From assembly GCF_013694095.1 (NCBI RefSeq), contig NZ_JACEFB010000012.1, positions 1 through 64,000 of the forward strand: DNA of 64,000 nt, in the 5' to 3' direction. The position numbers and the translations under genes are program-made. Of this stretch, positions 43,931 to 54,086 are shown in pieces; the stretch's first letter is position 1, and each line of letters starts with the position of its first letter. Under the pieces are notes generated by a model. It did not search any database, had not been told where the DNA came from, and saw only the letters and a list, made by a program, of their open reading frames with translations. This DNA is from Thermogemmata fonticola (GTDB lineage Bacteria; Planctomycetota; Planctomycetia; Gemmatales; Gemmataceae).

Positions 43931-46900
43931 TCAGGAGGCGGGGGAGTGCGGAAGCGGTGAGGGTTTGTCGGGGGCCGCTGAGGAGGAAGAGCCAAGATCC
44001 GTAGTGTCGTTGGAGGTGGACTGGGCGAGTCGTACCGCATCCCGTCCGCAGAAGCGCCAGAAGACACCGGGATGAATGAGAAACTGGCAGAAGGTCGCTG
44101 TGAGAATGCCGCCGAGGATGACCGTAGCGACGGGATAGAGGATTTCGCGGCCCGGTTGCTGCCCGCCGATGACCAGAGGCAGGAGGGCAAAACTGGCCGT
44201 CATCGCCGTCATGAGGACCGGCGTAAGGCGTTCCAACGTGCCACGCAGGATCATCTGTTCGCTGAAGCTCTCCCCCTCGTGCCGCATGAGATGGATGTAG
44301 TGGTTCATCAGCAGGATGCTATTGCGAATGGCGATACCTCCTAGCGATATGAAGCCGACAAGGCTAGCGACACTGACGGTCTGGCCGGTCACAACCAGGG
44401 CCAGGACGCCGCCGATAAAGGCGGTGGGGACAGCATTGAGGATTTGCAGGACGATCCGCAGGGAAGGCAACGGCATGAGCAGGAGCAGAAAGATGCCCAG
44501 TGCTGCCAGAGCGGCCAGGAGGCTCAAGGTTCGAGTGGCCCGTTGCTGACTGGCGAACTGACCGCCGTACTCGATGAAGTAACCCTCCGGCAGTTGAACG
44601 CGGTCCGCAACTACCTGTTCAATGTCGCGCACGACACTGACCAAGTCCCGCCCTTGCGCGTTGCAACGGACAATCAGCCGGCGGCGCAGATTGTCCCGCT
44701 TGACTTGGTTGGCGCCCGCATCGCCACCGGTGGGGGGGGTGACGTCCGCGATCTGCTCCAGATGCAGGTGGTCGCCGTTGGGCAACTCCAGGTGCAGATG
44801 GCGGAGATTGGCTACATCCGTGCGGTACGGTTCGTCAAAACGGAGGACCAAGTCGAAGCGCCGCTGCCCTTCGATGACTTGCGACACGACCGAACCCCGC
44901 AAGGCGGTTTGCAAGAAGTGCCCGACATATTCCCGGCTCAAGCCGTAATGGGCGAGGGCCTCGGGCTTGAGCTTGATGTGGACTTCCTCGACCAGTCCGA
45001 TCCGTTCGATGACCAGGGAGCTGACGCCGGGGACCGTCGCCGCGGCGGAGCGGACTTCCTGAGCCAGACGCTCCAGCACATTCAGATCATCGCCGTAAAT
45101 CTTGATCGCGATCTGAGCGGTGCTGCCGGAGATCAGGTGGCTGATGAGGTGGGCCAGGGGTTGCTCGACTTCGACATCGACCCCTGCGACTTCCTCCGTG
45201 ACCGCTGAGCGGAGCAGGTGCAGGATTTCGCTGCGGCTTTTCCCGCAATCAGGGTTAATGGTGACAAAGAATTCGCTCTCGTTGGGCGGGTCAGCATGCT
45301 CGTCCAGTTCGGAGCGTCCTGTCCGGCGGGCATAGGTCAGAATCTCGCCGTGGGGATTGTCCGGAGAAACCTGATAGCGGCGCAGGAGGCGATCCACGAC
45401 GGCAGCGATCTGATTCGAGGCTTGGAGCGAACTGCCGGAGGGGAGCAGGACGTTGATCTGGACGGTTCCTTCGTCGAAGGCCGGGAGGAAGTCACCGCCG
45501 AGCGTGGTCAGCCGCCAGGCGCAGTAGCCGACCAGGAGCCAGGTCGCCAAAAGCAGAAGGTAAGTGTAACGCATGCTCCAGCGGATGAGGATGCGGGCGA
45601 TGGCCTTGAGAACTCGCACGAGCAGGCTCTCCCTTTCCCGATGGAGGACCGGCGCGCGCGACAGCAGGTAATACGACAGCACCGGCGTCAGAGTCAGGGA
45701 CACCAGCAGGGAAGCGAGAATGGAAGTGATGTAGGCGATGGCCAAGGGAGTGAATAGCCGACCCTCGATCCCGGACAAGGCGAGCAGGGGGAGGAAAACC
45801 AGGATGACCACGAGGGTGCCGAAGACAATCGTGGAGCGGATTTCGACGCTGGCTTCGTAGATGACCCGCAGGGGAGAACGAGGCTGCGACGAGTGGGCGT
45901 TCTGCCGCAGCCGGCGAAAGATGTTTTCCACGTCCACTACGGAGTCGTCCACGAGTTCACCGATGGCCACTGCGATGCCACCCAACGTCATGATGTTGAT
46001 GGAGAGCGGCGTGCCCGTGAGCTGACCGACCAGCCGGAAGATGATTGCTGTAATCGCTAGGGACAAGGGAATAGCAGTCAGCGAAATGAACGTGGTGCGG
46101 ACGTTGAGCAGAAAGAGGAACAGAACCACCAGGACGAGCACGGCTCCGATGACAAGAGCTTCCCCGACGTTGTAGACGCCTCGATCGATGAAGTCCCGCT
46201 GCTGGTACAGATTGCGGTCGATGATAACATCTAGGGGGAGAGACGGTTCGATTTGGGCTAAGGTATCCTGGATGGCGGCGGTGACATGACGGGTGTCGGC
46301 CTGGGGTTGCTTGATGATATTGATGAGGATGCCCGGATGGCCGTTGATACTGGCATCGCCGCGAGGAAGCTGTGGGGCTTCGGTCACCCGTGCGACTTGT
46401 TCCAGGAGAACCGGACGATGTGGATGCGGGCGGAGGGGAATTTTCCGCAGGTCAGCCAGGACCTGCTCGCTGTGCGGTCCCAAGCGCCCCAATACGCGGA
46501 TGGAGCGTTCCACATCTCGCAAGGTGGATAGCCCGCCGCTGGTATTGACGTTGTTCTGCTGCAAGGCAGTTTCCACATCGTGCAGGGTCAGGTCGAATTC
46601 GTGGAGGGCGTAAGGGTCGATCAGGACGTGATACTGCTTACGCCCACCGCCGACGGTGAGCACTTGAGCCACTCCAGGAACCTTGAGCAGCCGGGGGCGC
46701 ACCACCCAGTCGGCCAGGGTGCGCAGCTCCATCTGCTGCCTCTGCTCGCTGGGGAAGAGGACCCAATGGGGCTTGCCGTCGAGTAGGAGCCAAAGATGGC
46801 GATTCCCTTCTGCATCCGGCGGTTGCCAGTGGGCAGCCTCGTAGGGGACGGTAGTCCAACGGCTGGGGTCCCGGCGCTCGGTTGGTTTCCAGACGGCAAT

Positions 46901-47473
46901 GCGGGGGGAGGTCACGCCCGTAGCCGTGGCAGCGGGTGAGGAAGCTGGTGGTGGAGTTGGCGGAGGCGGAAGCTGCTCAACAACGTAAGGAGTATTCGGG
47001 ATGGGGGCCAGGATGCCACCTTGAGGGCCGAGTTGCCGACGTAAACCCGCCAGCATGATCTGGCCGAGCAATGCCCCCGGCGGCGCCATGTAGGGGCGAA
47101 CATCCGCGGGCAAATCCGCCGTCACTGTGGCCAGACGCTCCTGGACCACTTGGCGGGCGTACCGCTGTTCCACACCCCAATCGAACTCCACCACCACGGA
47201 GGAAAATCCCGGTGCCGACTGGGAACGCACGTCGGTCACTCCACTCGCCCCAATAACGGCGGATTCGATCGGAAAGGTCACGAGCGTTTCCACCTCTTCC
47301 GCTGCCAGGCCAGGGCATTCGGTCAAGATGGTGACCCGCGGACGGTCCAGCTCCGGGAACACATCGATCGACATCGTGCTCGCCAAGTAGCCGCCATAGA
47401 ACAGAACAACCAGTGCAGCGATGACAATCAGCGGGCGGTGGCGCAGCGCAAAGAGAATAACGGCATTGAGCAT
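43931..47473 (-). CDS. Heavy-metal efflux RND pump (CzcA/CusA-like)
   Basis: 1180-aa inner-membrane proton-driven pump. N-terminal FALRHRPLIVIAALVVLFYG and SIDVFPELDRPRVTILTECP match the HME-RND group; the GGIAVAIGELVDDSVVDVEN helix carries the acidic proton-relay residues (equivalent to CusA TM4). A second large helix set and GGIAIRNSILLMNHY at the C-terminal half complete the fold. Residues about 148-245 form an insertion (Pro-rich, then WVLFPSEQRQQ) not usual in CzcA, making the protein about 120 aa longer. Last gene of a three-gene operon after the adaptor (136-nt gap). Metal specificity not determinable; no outer-membrane TolC-type gene is in this window. Confidence 0.93.
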   Translation of the reverse strand: MLNAVILFALRHRPLIVIAALVVLFYGGYLASTMSIDVFPELDRPRVTILTECPGLAAEEVETLVTFPIESAVIGASGVTDVRSQSAPGFSSVVVEFDWGVEQRYARQVVQERLATVTADLPADVRPYMAPPGALLGQIMLAGLRRQLGPQGGILAPIPNTPYVVEQLPPPPTPPPASSPAATATGVTSPRIAVWKPTERRDPSRWTTVPYEAAHWQPPDAEGNRHLWLLLDGKPHWVLFPSEQRQQMELRTLADWVVRPRLLKVPGVAQVLTVGGGRKQYHVLIDPYALHEFDLTLHDVETALQQNNVNTSGGLSTLRDVERSIRVLGRLGPHSEQVLADLRKIPLRPHPHRPVLLEQVARVTEAPQLPRGDASINGHPGILINIIKQPQADTRHVTAAIQDTLAQIEPSLPLDVIIDRNLYQQRDFIDRGVYNVGEALVIGAVLVLVVLFLFLLNVRTTFISLTAIPLSLAITAIIFRLVGQLTGTPLSINIMTLGGIAVAIGELVDDSVVDVENIFRRLRQNAHSSQPRSPLRVIYEASVEIRSTIVFGTLVVILVFLPLLALSGIEGRLFTPLAIAYITSILASLLVSLTLTPVLSYYLLSRAPVLHRERESLLVRVLKAIARILIRWSMRYTYLLLLATWLLVGYCAWRLTTLGGDFLPAFDEGTVQINVLLPSGSSLQASNQIAAVVDRLLRRYQVSPDNPHGEILTYARRTGRSELDEHADPPNESEFFVTINPDCGKSRSEILHLLRSAVTEEVAGVDVEVEQPLAHLISHLISGSTAQIAIKIYGDDLNVLERLAQEVRSAAATVPGVSSLVIERIGLVEEVHIKLKPEALAHYGLSREYVGHFLQTALRGSVVSQVIEGQRRFDLVLRFDEPYRTDVANLRHLHLELPNGDHLHLEQIADVTPPTGGDAGANQVKRDNLRRRLIVRCNAQGRDLVSVVRDIEQVVADRVQLPEGYFIEYGGQFASQQRATRTLSLLAALAALGIFLLLLMPLPSLRIVLQILNAVPTAFIGGVLALVVTGQTVSVASLVGFISLGGIAIRNSILLMNHYIHLMRHEGESFSEQMILRGTLERLTPVLMTAMTASFALLPLVIGGQQPGREILYPVATVILGGILTATFCQFLIHPGVFWRFCGRDAVRLAQSTSNDTTDLGSSSSAAPDKPSPLPHSPAS

Positions 47474-47609
47474 GGGACATCACTCCTGGCAGTCCGAAGC
47501 TGGCGAACAGCGGGAAGGACATCGCCAGTGGGTTGGGTCAGGAATGAGCGGCAGGCGGTAGCCCCCATGGGGCGGCCGGTAGCTTTCATGGCTTTCCGCG
47601 AGCATGGCC

Positions 47610-48971
47610 TCAGTGATCATGGTCATGGTCCGAGCCGCCGGTCTGAGCGGCTTTGAGGGCGCGATTCAGGGCCGCTGCCTGGTTCAGTACCACGAGTTCC
47701 GCTTGCGTGATGCTCCGGTCGTTGGCCAGGACCGCCTCGCGCCAATCCTCGTACAACACGCGCACAGGTTTGCGGATGAACAGATCGCCCGCCTGAACGA
47801 AGACGTAGGCTTCCGGTCCTTCCCGTACCACAGCTTCCACCGGTACCACGAAGGGGTCGAGGCTCGTGAGGCCATCAGGGCCATTGGTGGTAAGCTTTTC
47901 CACAGGCACGCGCAGCCGGACCCGCTGTCCGGGGCGGAAGCGCCAGGCCAGATAGGTTTTGCCATTGCGCTCAAAAGACCGGGCCTGGTTGGGCAATGAC
48001 AGATAGAACGGAAAGGTGCGGTTGCGAGGATCCAATTGGTTGCCTAAATGGTGGATAGTGAGCGGCTCAAGGGGTGGCCAATCTTCCGGTTCCTCATCCA
48101 CAAAGTCGGCGGTCACGGGCCAGTTTTTCTCCGCTGCTTCGGTGAGGGCTTTGGCTTCGCTGGGAAAGGCCCAGCCTTCGATAAAGAGCCAGCGGTGGTC
48201 GGATAGGGTGCACAGATGTGCGCCAGCGGCCACCTGATCGCCCAGGCGGACCTTGAGCTCCTTGACCTCATAGAGGGTCTGGGCTGTGGGGGCATCGGAA
48301 CGCAGCGGGACGGTCAGGAGCAGCGTGGTTTCCACCGCGCCTTTCTCAATCCGTTCAATCTGATCCGGTTGCAGGCCGTAAAGCTGCAACTGCCGGCGCA
48401 ACGACTGAACAAGGTGCGTCAGGCGTTCTACCTGACTTTGTTGCCGCACGAGTTCTGCCGCAGCGACGCTACCCCCTTCGACCAAGCGCGCAATCCGGTC
48501 CCGCTCCACTTGCGCCAAAGCGAGTTCCTTGACTGTTTTGGCCAGTTCAATTTGGGTGGCTTGGAGAAACTCGCTGACTAGCTCGATGCGGAAGAGAAGC
48601 TGGCCGGGACGGACCGTCTCGCCAGGCCGAATGGCAATGTCCGTGATCACTCCTCCCACGCGGGCATGGATGCCTATGTCTGATTCTCCTGGTCGATCGA
48701 CCACAACCCCAGGGATCAACAACGTTCGCCAATAGGGCCGCGGAGTCAAAGTCGCGGAACGCAGCCCCAGATTCTGCTGAGCCTGCGGCGAGAGTTTGAT
48801 CCGATCGGCCGGGGCAGGTTCGGTTTCCCCCGCGTTTGCTTCCTCAACGGGAGGAGGCGGTGCTGGAAACACGTACGGCCACCAGTAAGCCTGTGTCTGA
48901 TACGCAGCGACCAGGGCGCCGATGAGGCACAATCCCACCATGCCGCGAATAAGCCAATGCCCGATGCGCAT
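47610..48971 (-). CDS. RND efflux periplasmic adaptor with His-rich tail (CusB/CzcB-like)
   Basis: 453-aa HlyD-type membrane-fusion protein. It has an N-terminal anchor (WLIRGMVGLCLIGALVAAY), a lipoyl/barrel-sandwich region (GIHARVGGVITDIAIRPGET) and a long hairpin (LAKTVKELALAQVERDRIAR, SQVERLTHLVQSLRRQLQ). The end, GGSDHDHDH, is a likely metal-binding tail. Start MRIGHWLIRG at 48971 is chosen over the upstream in-frame ATG at 49064 because the anchor begins there. It lies between the small Cys/His protein gene (110-nt gap) and the pump gene. Confidence 0.9.
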   Translation of the reverse strand: MRIGHWLIRGMVGLCLIGALVAAYQTQAYWWPYVFPAPPPPVEEANAGETEPAPADRIKLSPQAQQNLGLRSATLTPRPYWRTLLIPGVVVDRPGESDIGIHARVGGVITDIAIRPGETVRPGQLLFRIELVSEFLQATQIELAKTVKELALAQVERDRIARLVEGGSVAAAELVRQQSQVERLTHLVQSLRRQLQLYGLQPDQIERIEKGAVETTLLLTVPLRSDAPTAQTLYEVKELKVRLGDQVAAGAHLCTLSDHRWLFIEGWAFPSEAKALTEAAEKNWPVTADFVDEEPEDWPPLEPLTIHHLGNQLDPRNRTFPFYLSLPNQARSFERNGKTYLAWRFRPGQRVRLRVPVEKLTTNGPDGLTSLDPFVVPVEAVVREGPEAYVFVQAGDLFIRKPVRVLYEDWREAVLANDRSITQAELVVLNQAAALNRALKAAQTGGSDHDHDH

Positions 48972-49082
48972 AAAGAGCACTCCGCCTGATCTGAATCCCA
49001 GAAGCCGCCCCCCGGCAGGCCAACACTGCGGAGTTAGCCTCATCCCCGGGAGCACAAGGACCACCGATGTGGCGTCTGGGCT

Positions 49083-49526
49083 TCAATTGCGGAGTTGGCA
49101 CAAAACCTGATGCAAGGGAGTTGGTGAGAAGCGTAAAGGCGGGGAGTAGGAGTCCAGCGAAAACGGGACAGAGTCGAGAATTGACAGCCCGTCCCAAGAA
49201 ATCATCTCTACCGGGGGCATTTCCGGACTCGCTTCGTCGGGCAGATCTGCCGGGGTAGGCAGAATCCCCGGTGCCATCAGCGGTCGGGGGCGAACCAGGT
49301 GGCAGTCCGGATCATGTTCCACCAGCGGTTGCAGATGGTCGGTCAGGATGGACTCATCAGGAGTAACCGGGGCCGGTAGGGGTGGGATGTTCTGCCGCCC
49401 ATCGAAAGGGGAAAGACCATGCAGATGCAGACTCGCCCCGCAGGTGCAGATGCGCACCGGTAGGGCGCCCGCTACGGTGATCGCGAGAGCCAACCAACGC
49501 AAAGCTATAAGCAGCGGTGCAGCCAT
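49083..49526 (-). CDS. Small exported Cys/His protein, head of RND operon
   Basis: 147-aa protein with a signal peptide (LLIALRWLALAITVAGALPV). It contains ICTCGASLHLHG near residue 30 and HDPDCH near 70, a combination of Cys and His that suggests metal binding. Pro-rich elsewhere. Its position directly upstream of the efflux adaptor and pump on the same strand suggests a role in metal sensing or periplasmic metal handling, but I do not recognise a family. Confidence 0.6.
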   Translation of the reverse strand: MAAPLLIALRWLALAITVAGALPVRICTCGASLHLHGLSPFDGRQNIPPLPAPVTPDESILTDHLQPLVEHDPDCHLVRPRPLMAPGILPTPADLPDEASPEMPPVEMISWDGLSILDSVPFSLDSYSPPLRFSPTPLHQVLCQLRN

Positions 49527-49767
49527 CGGTGCGCAAAGTCCGGAAAAAGGCGGACTAGGTCTCAGCTTGCGGGACCGTTTAGTGACTAACCCAATTATGG
49601 TAGGTTAGGCTGCCGACGTCAACTCAGGCCGCAGCTTTCGGGGAAAACCATTTCCAGGCCGAGGAAAGAGGAGCTATATTGACAGACAACAATATGCCCA
49701 GATGTTGTTCCTGCCTCTATCCCTCCCTCCGTGTTGCGTTCACCGGAACCTTATCAAGGAGTATCCT

Positions 49768-51081
49768 ATGGCTCGTCTCACTCGCCGTCGTTTCCTGCAA
49801 GTTGGTAGTACGGCACTGGTTGGGCCTTATGTGTGGCGCCGGCACGGTTACGCCGCTCCCAGCGAGACGGTTCTGCATGCTAGCTTTGGCGCCGGGGGTA
49901 TGGCTGCGTCGGACATCAGCGCCCTGACGGCTTCCAAACATCTGCAATTGGTGGCAGTTGCCGAAGTCGATGAAGCTCGTTTAGGCAATCTCAAACAGCG
50001 GTTCCCCCATTGCACCGTCTACAAGGATTACCGCGTCCTCTTGGACAAGGAGAAAAATCTCGATTCGGTCAATGTCTCCACTCCGGACCATATGCATGCC
50101 CCGATCGCCTTGCGGGCGATGATGCGCGGTTTGCACGTGTATTGCCAGAAACCGCTCACTCATACCATTCAGGAAGCCCGCTGGATGCGGCAATTGGCTG
50201 CTGAAAAGAAGCTCGTCACCCAGATGGGGATTCAGATTCACAGCCATCCTATTCACAAGCAAGTGGTCCAAATGATCCATGACGGCGTGATCGGGAAGGT
50301 GAAGCAGGTGTACTCCTGGAGCGGCAAGCAGTGGGGCGATCCGCAGCCGCGTCCCAAACGGGAGGACACCCCGCCGCCGGGGTTCGATTGGAACTTATGG
50401 CTGGGCGTGGCGGCGGAACGACCGTTCATTGGCAACGGCTACTATCACCCTGGCAATTGGCGCAAACGCCTCGACTTCGGCACGGGGACCTTCGGCGACA
50501 TGGGATGCCATATCCTCGATCCGGTCTTTGGTGCTCTGGGAGTGAGCCATCCCACCACGGTGTGCTCGGTTCTTCCCGGCCCCAATGACTACAACTGGCC
50601 GCTGGATGTGGAAGTGCATTACCGCTTTCCCGGCACCCAGTACACCACCGATCCGGTGACCCTGGTGTGGTATAACGGCAATGCTCGACCGCCGCAGGAA
50701 GTCCAAAAACTCCTCGGCAAACCGCTTCACGACCAAGGCTCGATTTATGTCGGAGAGAAGGGGATTCTCTACTCGCCCTACATTGCTCCTCCGCAATTGC
50801 TCCCCGCCGAGGCATTCCGCGATTACAAACTTCCTGAAGTCAAAGGGGACAATCACTATCTCCAGTACGTCGAAGCGATCCGTGGCCACGGCCAAACTTC
50901 CACCCCTTTTTCCTACTCCGGTCCGCTGACAGAGATGGTTTTGCTGGGCTGCCTCGCGACGCGATTCCCGAAAGTCGAGTTGCACTGGGATAGCGCCGCC
51001 CTTCGATTCACGAACCATGAGCCGGCCAATGCCTTCGTTCATAAAACCTACCGGCGGGGTTTCGAGGTGCCGGGATTGTGA
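49768..51081 (+). CDS. Gfo/Idh/MocA family oxidoreductase with Tat signal
   Basis: 437-aa NAD(P)-dependent oxidoreductase. The N-terminus MARLTRRRFLQVGSTALVGP has the RRxFLQ twin-arginine motif, so it is exported folded. The Rossmann domain (FGAGGMAASDISALT, then VAVAEVDEARL) and the EKP-like motif as QKPLTHTIQEARWM (the KP dyad is present) are followed by a C-terminal beta-sheet domain. Planctomycetes have many such exported paralogues that act on sugars or inositol-like compounds. Ribosome site AAGGAG with proper spacing decides the start. Substrate unknown. Confidence 0.9.
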   Translation: MARLTRRRFLQVGSTALVGPYVWRRHGYAAPSETVLHASFGAGGMAASDISALTASKHLQLVAVAEVDEARLGNLKQRFPHCTVYKDYRVLLDKEKNLDSVNVSTPDHMHAPIALRAMMRGLHVYCQKPLTHTIQEARWMRQLAAEKKLVTQMGIQIHSHPIHKQVVQMIHDGVIGKVKQVYSWSGKQWGDPQPRPKREDTPPPGFDWNLWLGVAAERPFIGNGYYHPGNWRKRLDFGTGTFGDMGCHILDPVFGALGVSHPTTVCSVLPGPNDYNWPLDVEVHYRFPGTQYTTDPVTLVWYNGNARPPQEVQKLLGKPLHDQGSIYVGEKGILYSPYIAPPQLLPAEAFRDYKLPEVKGDNHYLQYVEAIRGHGQTSTPFSYSGPLTEMVLLGCLATRFPKVELHWDSAALRFTNHEPANAFVHKTYRRGFEVPGL

Positions 51082-51404
51082 TTCGTTCCCCGTGGAGTCG
51101 GGAGCAGCATTGCGTGCCAGTACGTAGTCACGAGTATGTGGTGGGGGAGTTCCCCCCTCCTGGTGTTCCTTCCTCCGACATTTTTCATGATTTTTTCCTT
51201 GCATGAAGCATGGGGCAGTCAGGAAGATCAAAGAACCGGGAGCACTTTCCCTCTGTGAGGGATGGATTGTTCGGGGTCGTCGCGGGTGTCCCTTGGCTGC
51301 GCGGTTGGTTCCAGTGTGGCTGGCGCAGGAGCGGAAGCCCACCGGATGACCCATCGGACGTGAGCCTGGGAACCGTTCCTTCGCCCATGACAGGAGGATG
51401 ACGC
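51082..51404. other. Intergenic region, 323 nt
   Basis: No gene is recognised. A small hairpin GGGGG-AGTT-CCCCC near 51145-51160 without a clear T-tract is the only structure noted. GGAGG precedes the ATG of the next gene. Confidence 0.4.
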
Positions 51405-52460
51405 ATGCGAACGATTCTGTTGCTTGTCGGGACCTTGTGGGTGGCCCCCCTTTGGGCTGCCGAGGGGGTAGTCAGCAAAGGAACGCCGCCGTTGCAATCG
51501 ATTACGGCTCTAGCTTTCGGCCCGGATGGATTGCTGTTTTTGGGCGATCCGCAAAGTGGCATTGTGGTAGCCTTGTCTACCGGCGACACTAAGCCAGCGG
51601 GCAGTCAGGCTGTGAACATCGAACGGCTTGACGCGAAAATCGCCGGGCTGTTGGGAGTCGGCGAAAAGGAGGTGCGGATCCACGACCTGAAGGTGAATCC
51701 CGCCTCCGGGAACATTTACGTTGCGGTGACGCGCGGCACAGGAGCTGGCCAGCCTGCCCTCATTCGCGTCAAGCGCAACGGAGAAGTCGAGGCCGTTCCG
51801 CTCAAGGATGTGGAGTATTCCAGCGTCAAGCTGCCGAATCCCGGCAAGACGCAGCGGGAACCGTTGGGGGCTATTACCTGCATGGCCTTCGTGGGCGGCC
51901 GCCTCTTTGTGGCCGGCCTATCCAGCGAAGAGTTCGCTAGCACCCTGCGTGTCATTCCTTACCCCTTCAAGGAGGCGGATAAGGGCACCGTCATCGAAAT
52001 CTATCACGGTTCGCATGGCCGCCTGGAAACCAACGCTCCGATTCGTACCTTCACACCCTACCGCATCGGCGAGGAAGAGTACATCATCGCCTCGTACACC
52101 TGCACTCCGCTCGTGAAAATCCCTGTGAAGGAACTTAAACCGGGGGCCAAGGTGCGCGGCGTCACCATTGCGGAGTTGGGCAATCGCAATCAGCCTTTGG
52201 ACATGATTGCCTACACCAAGGATGGCCGGGAGTACATCATGACGGCCAATACGGCACGTGGCGTCCTCAAGATTCCCACCGAGGAATTCGCTACCGCTAA
52301 GCCCATCACCAGCCGCATTGCTGACACTGCGGGCGTCCGCTTCGAGAAAGTCGAGTCGCTCCAGAACGTCGTCCAGTTGGACAAGCTGGATGATAGCCGA
52401 GCGGTCATCCTCGTCCGCAGCGGGAATGGCTTTGATCTCAAGACGATTCCCTTGCCGTAA
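51405..52460 (+). CDS. Secreted propeller-like protein of unknown function
   Basis: 351-aa protein with a cleavable signal peptide (MRTILLLVGTLWVAPLWAAE). The remainder has repeated beta motifs such as ITALAFGPDGLLFLGDPQSG, IHDLKVNPASGNIYVAV and FVGGRLFVAGLSSEE, like a beta-propeller (SMP-30/NHL-type). No catalytic residues stand out. Ribosome site GGAGG upstream. Not assigned further. Confidence 0.75.
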   Translation: MRTILLLVGTLWVAPLWAAEGVVSKGTPPLQSITALAFGPDGLLFLGDPQSGIVVALSTGDTKPAGSQAVNIERLDAKIAGLLGVGEKEVRIHDLKVNPASGNIYVAVTRGTGAGQPALIRVKRNGEVEAVPLKDVEYSSVKLPNPGKTQREPLGAITCMAFVGGRLFVAGLSSEEFASTLRVIPYPFKEADKGTVIEIYHGSHGRLETNAPIRTFTPYRIGEEEYIIASYTCTPLVKIPVKELKPGAKVRGVTIAELGNRNQPLDMIAYTKDGREYIMTANTARGVLKIPTEEFATAKPITSRIADTAGVRFEKVESLQNVVQLDKLDDSRAVILVRSGNGFDLKTIPLP

Positions 52461-52668
52461 GGACGAATGGGTGAGCCAGGTCGTAGCAGAGAATGACCGC
52501 GAGGGCTAGCGGAGTACCGAGAGTCGCTCTCTGGCCCTCCTGGGTCTTTTGCTGGGATCCGAGGCCCCCTGCTTGCCTCCGCCTTCCCGTAACCTCCAAG
52601 CGGCGTGGCGTGCAGTCCTCCCCGGTGCCGGTAACGACATGTTTTGTGCTCTTCTCCAGGATAAAGCC

Positions 52669-53892
52669 ATGATCATGCGGTCGTTCCAGAGTGTGAGTAT
52701 TCTTGCTCTATGTGTTTCCTTTCCCGTTGTTTTCGTGGAGTTGGGAACGATCCTGTGTCCAGAAGGGGTTGAGGCTTCGCCGTCTGTACTCCGTGGAGAA
52801 GAAGCGGAACGGCCGGAGATCGTGCTGGTCTCCGTTCCTAGTTCTGGGACTGCTGGAGAGAAAATCTGGGTGATTGAGGCCCGGCATCTGCCTGCCGAGT
52901 GGCTCCAACGCTGGAAGCGTCAGCCGCCCGCTCCAGAGCAATGGCGGCTGCTGTTTCCCGTGCGAGTGGCGGAGGGGGCTGGGGATCGACCCGCCTTGGC
53001 CGGCACCTACAGTATGACCGCAAGCGGTGTGCGCTTCGAGCCGCTATATCCCCTGGCCGCGGGGCATGAGTATGTGGCCGAATTGCGGCTGTCTGCCAAT
53101 CATCCGGCGGCGGTTCAAGTCCGGTTGAAGATACCCGCACCGGATCCGGGACCTCGCGTCCGAGTGGTGGCTGTTTATCCTTCAGCCGCCGTTCTGCCAG
53201 AAAATACTCTACGCTTCTACATTCATTTCTCCGGCGAGATGTCCCGTGGTGATGTTTATCGCCATTTTCGCCTTCTGCGCGAAGATGGCCGGGAAGTGCC
53301 TCATCCGTTTCTCGAACTGGACGAGGAATTGTGGTCCCATGATGGCCGACGGCTGACACTCCTGTTTCATCCAGGACGCGTCAAGCGGGAACTGGTGCCG
53401 CGCGAAGAAGAGGGGCCGATCCTGGAAGCGGGGCAGCGCTATACCCTGCTGATTCGCGGTGACTGGACGGATATCTATGGTCGGCCATTGGCTGCGGAAT
53501 ACCGCAAAACCTTCTTAGCAGTTCCGGCTGAGGAATCGCCTGTGGACCCCCAGCAATGGAAGCTCCAGTTGCCGCGGGCGGAAAGCCGGCAGCCTCTGCT
53601 GGTGCGTTTACCGCGCCCTCTGGATCGGGCATTGCTTGAACGGCTCGTGTGGCTGGAAACCGAAACCGGCCAGCGCCTCGACTTGACTCCGGCTGTAGGA
53701 GGCGGAGAACACCTTCTTACCTTCACGCCGCTACAGCCATGGTGTGCTGGGAACTACCGCCTCGTTGTGGACACACGCCTGGAGGATATGTGCGGCAATC
53801 GTGTCGGCCGACCGTTTGAAGTCGATCTCTTTGGCCCTATCACACGAGAAATTCGCATCGAAACGGTGGCCCTGCCCTTCACAATACGGTGA
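52669..53892 (+). CDS. Secreted Ig-like (SbsA/Big_5-type) domain protein
   Basis: 407-aa protein. It has an N-terminal hydrophobic signal (SILALCVSFPVVFVELGTIL) and a second part with several Ig-like/SbsA-type domains: VAVYPSAAVLPENTLRFYIH and FSGEMSRGDVYRHFRLLRED are typical of the Big_5 group, which often caps surface-layer proteins. No catalytic signature. The ATG at 52669 (MIMRSFQSVS) has AGGA 7 nt upstream. It is about 200 nt downstream of the propeller gene on the same strand. Confidence 0.7.
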   Translation: MIMRSFQSVSILALCVSFPVVFVELGTILCPEGVEASPSVLRGEEAERPEIVLVSVPSSGTAGEKIWVIEARHLPAEWLQRWKRQPPAPEQWRLLFPVRVAEGAGDRPALAGTYSMTASGVRFEPLYPLAAGHEYVAELRLSANHPAAVQVRLKIPAPDPGPRVRVVAVYPSAAVLPENTLRFYIHFSGEMSRGDVYRHFRLLREDGREVPHPFLELDEELWSHDGRRLTLLFHPGRVKRELVPREEEGPILEAGQRYTLLIRGDWTDIYGRPLAAEYRKTFLAVPAEESPVDPQQWKLQLPRAESRQPLLVRLPRPLDRALLERLVWLETETGQRLDLTPAVGGGEHLLTFTPLQPWCAGNYRLVVDTRLEDMCGNRVGRPFEVDLFGPITREIRIETVALPFTIR

Positions 53893-54001
53893 TAGCATAC
53901 CGTGATGGGTGCCCGTTCCTCACTTTCCCTGTTTTTGATCACGAATAGTCACGAACTGCGTGGTATAGGCACAACTAGGGACAAGCCTGGAGAAAAACGG
54001 T

Positions 54002-54035
54002 AGCACGCCGGGGTGGACGAATGCCCCGACGTGCT
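54002..54035 (-). terminator. Rho-independent-type terminator of the His-rich propeller lipoprotein gene
   Basis: AGCACG-C-CGGGG at 54002-54013 pairs with CCCCG-A-CGTGCT at 54024-54035 with one mismatch and a 10-nt loop. On the minus strand it is followed by CCGTTTTTCTCC. It lies about 50 nt past the stop of the 54087-55547 gene; it could also act on the convergent plus-strand gene, but the T-run favours the minus strand. Confidence 0.6.
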
Positions 54036-54086
54036 CCGCTCCCTTTCCCTCCTCTTCCAGGAGGCTGCACACTGGTCTGGCGGCCG

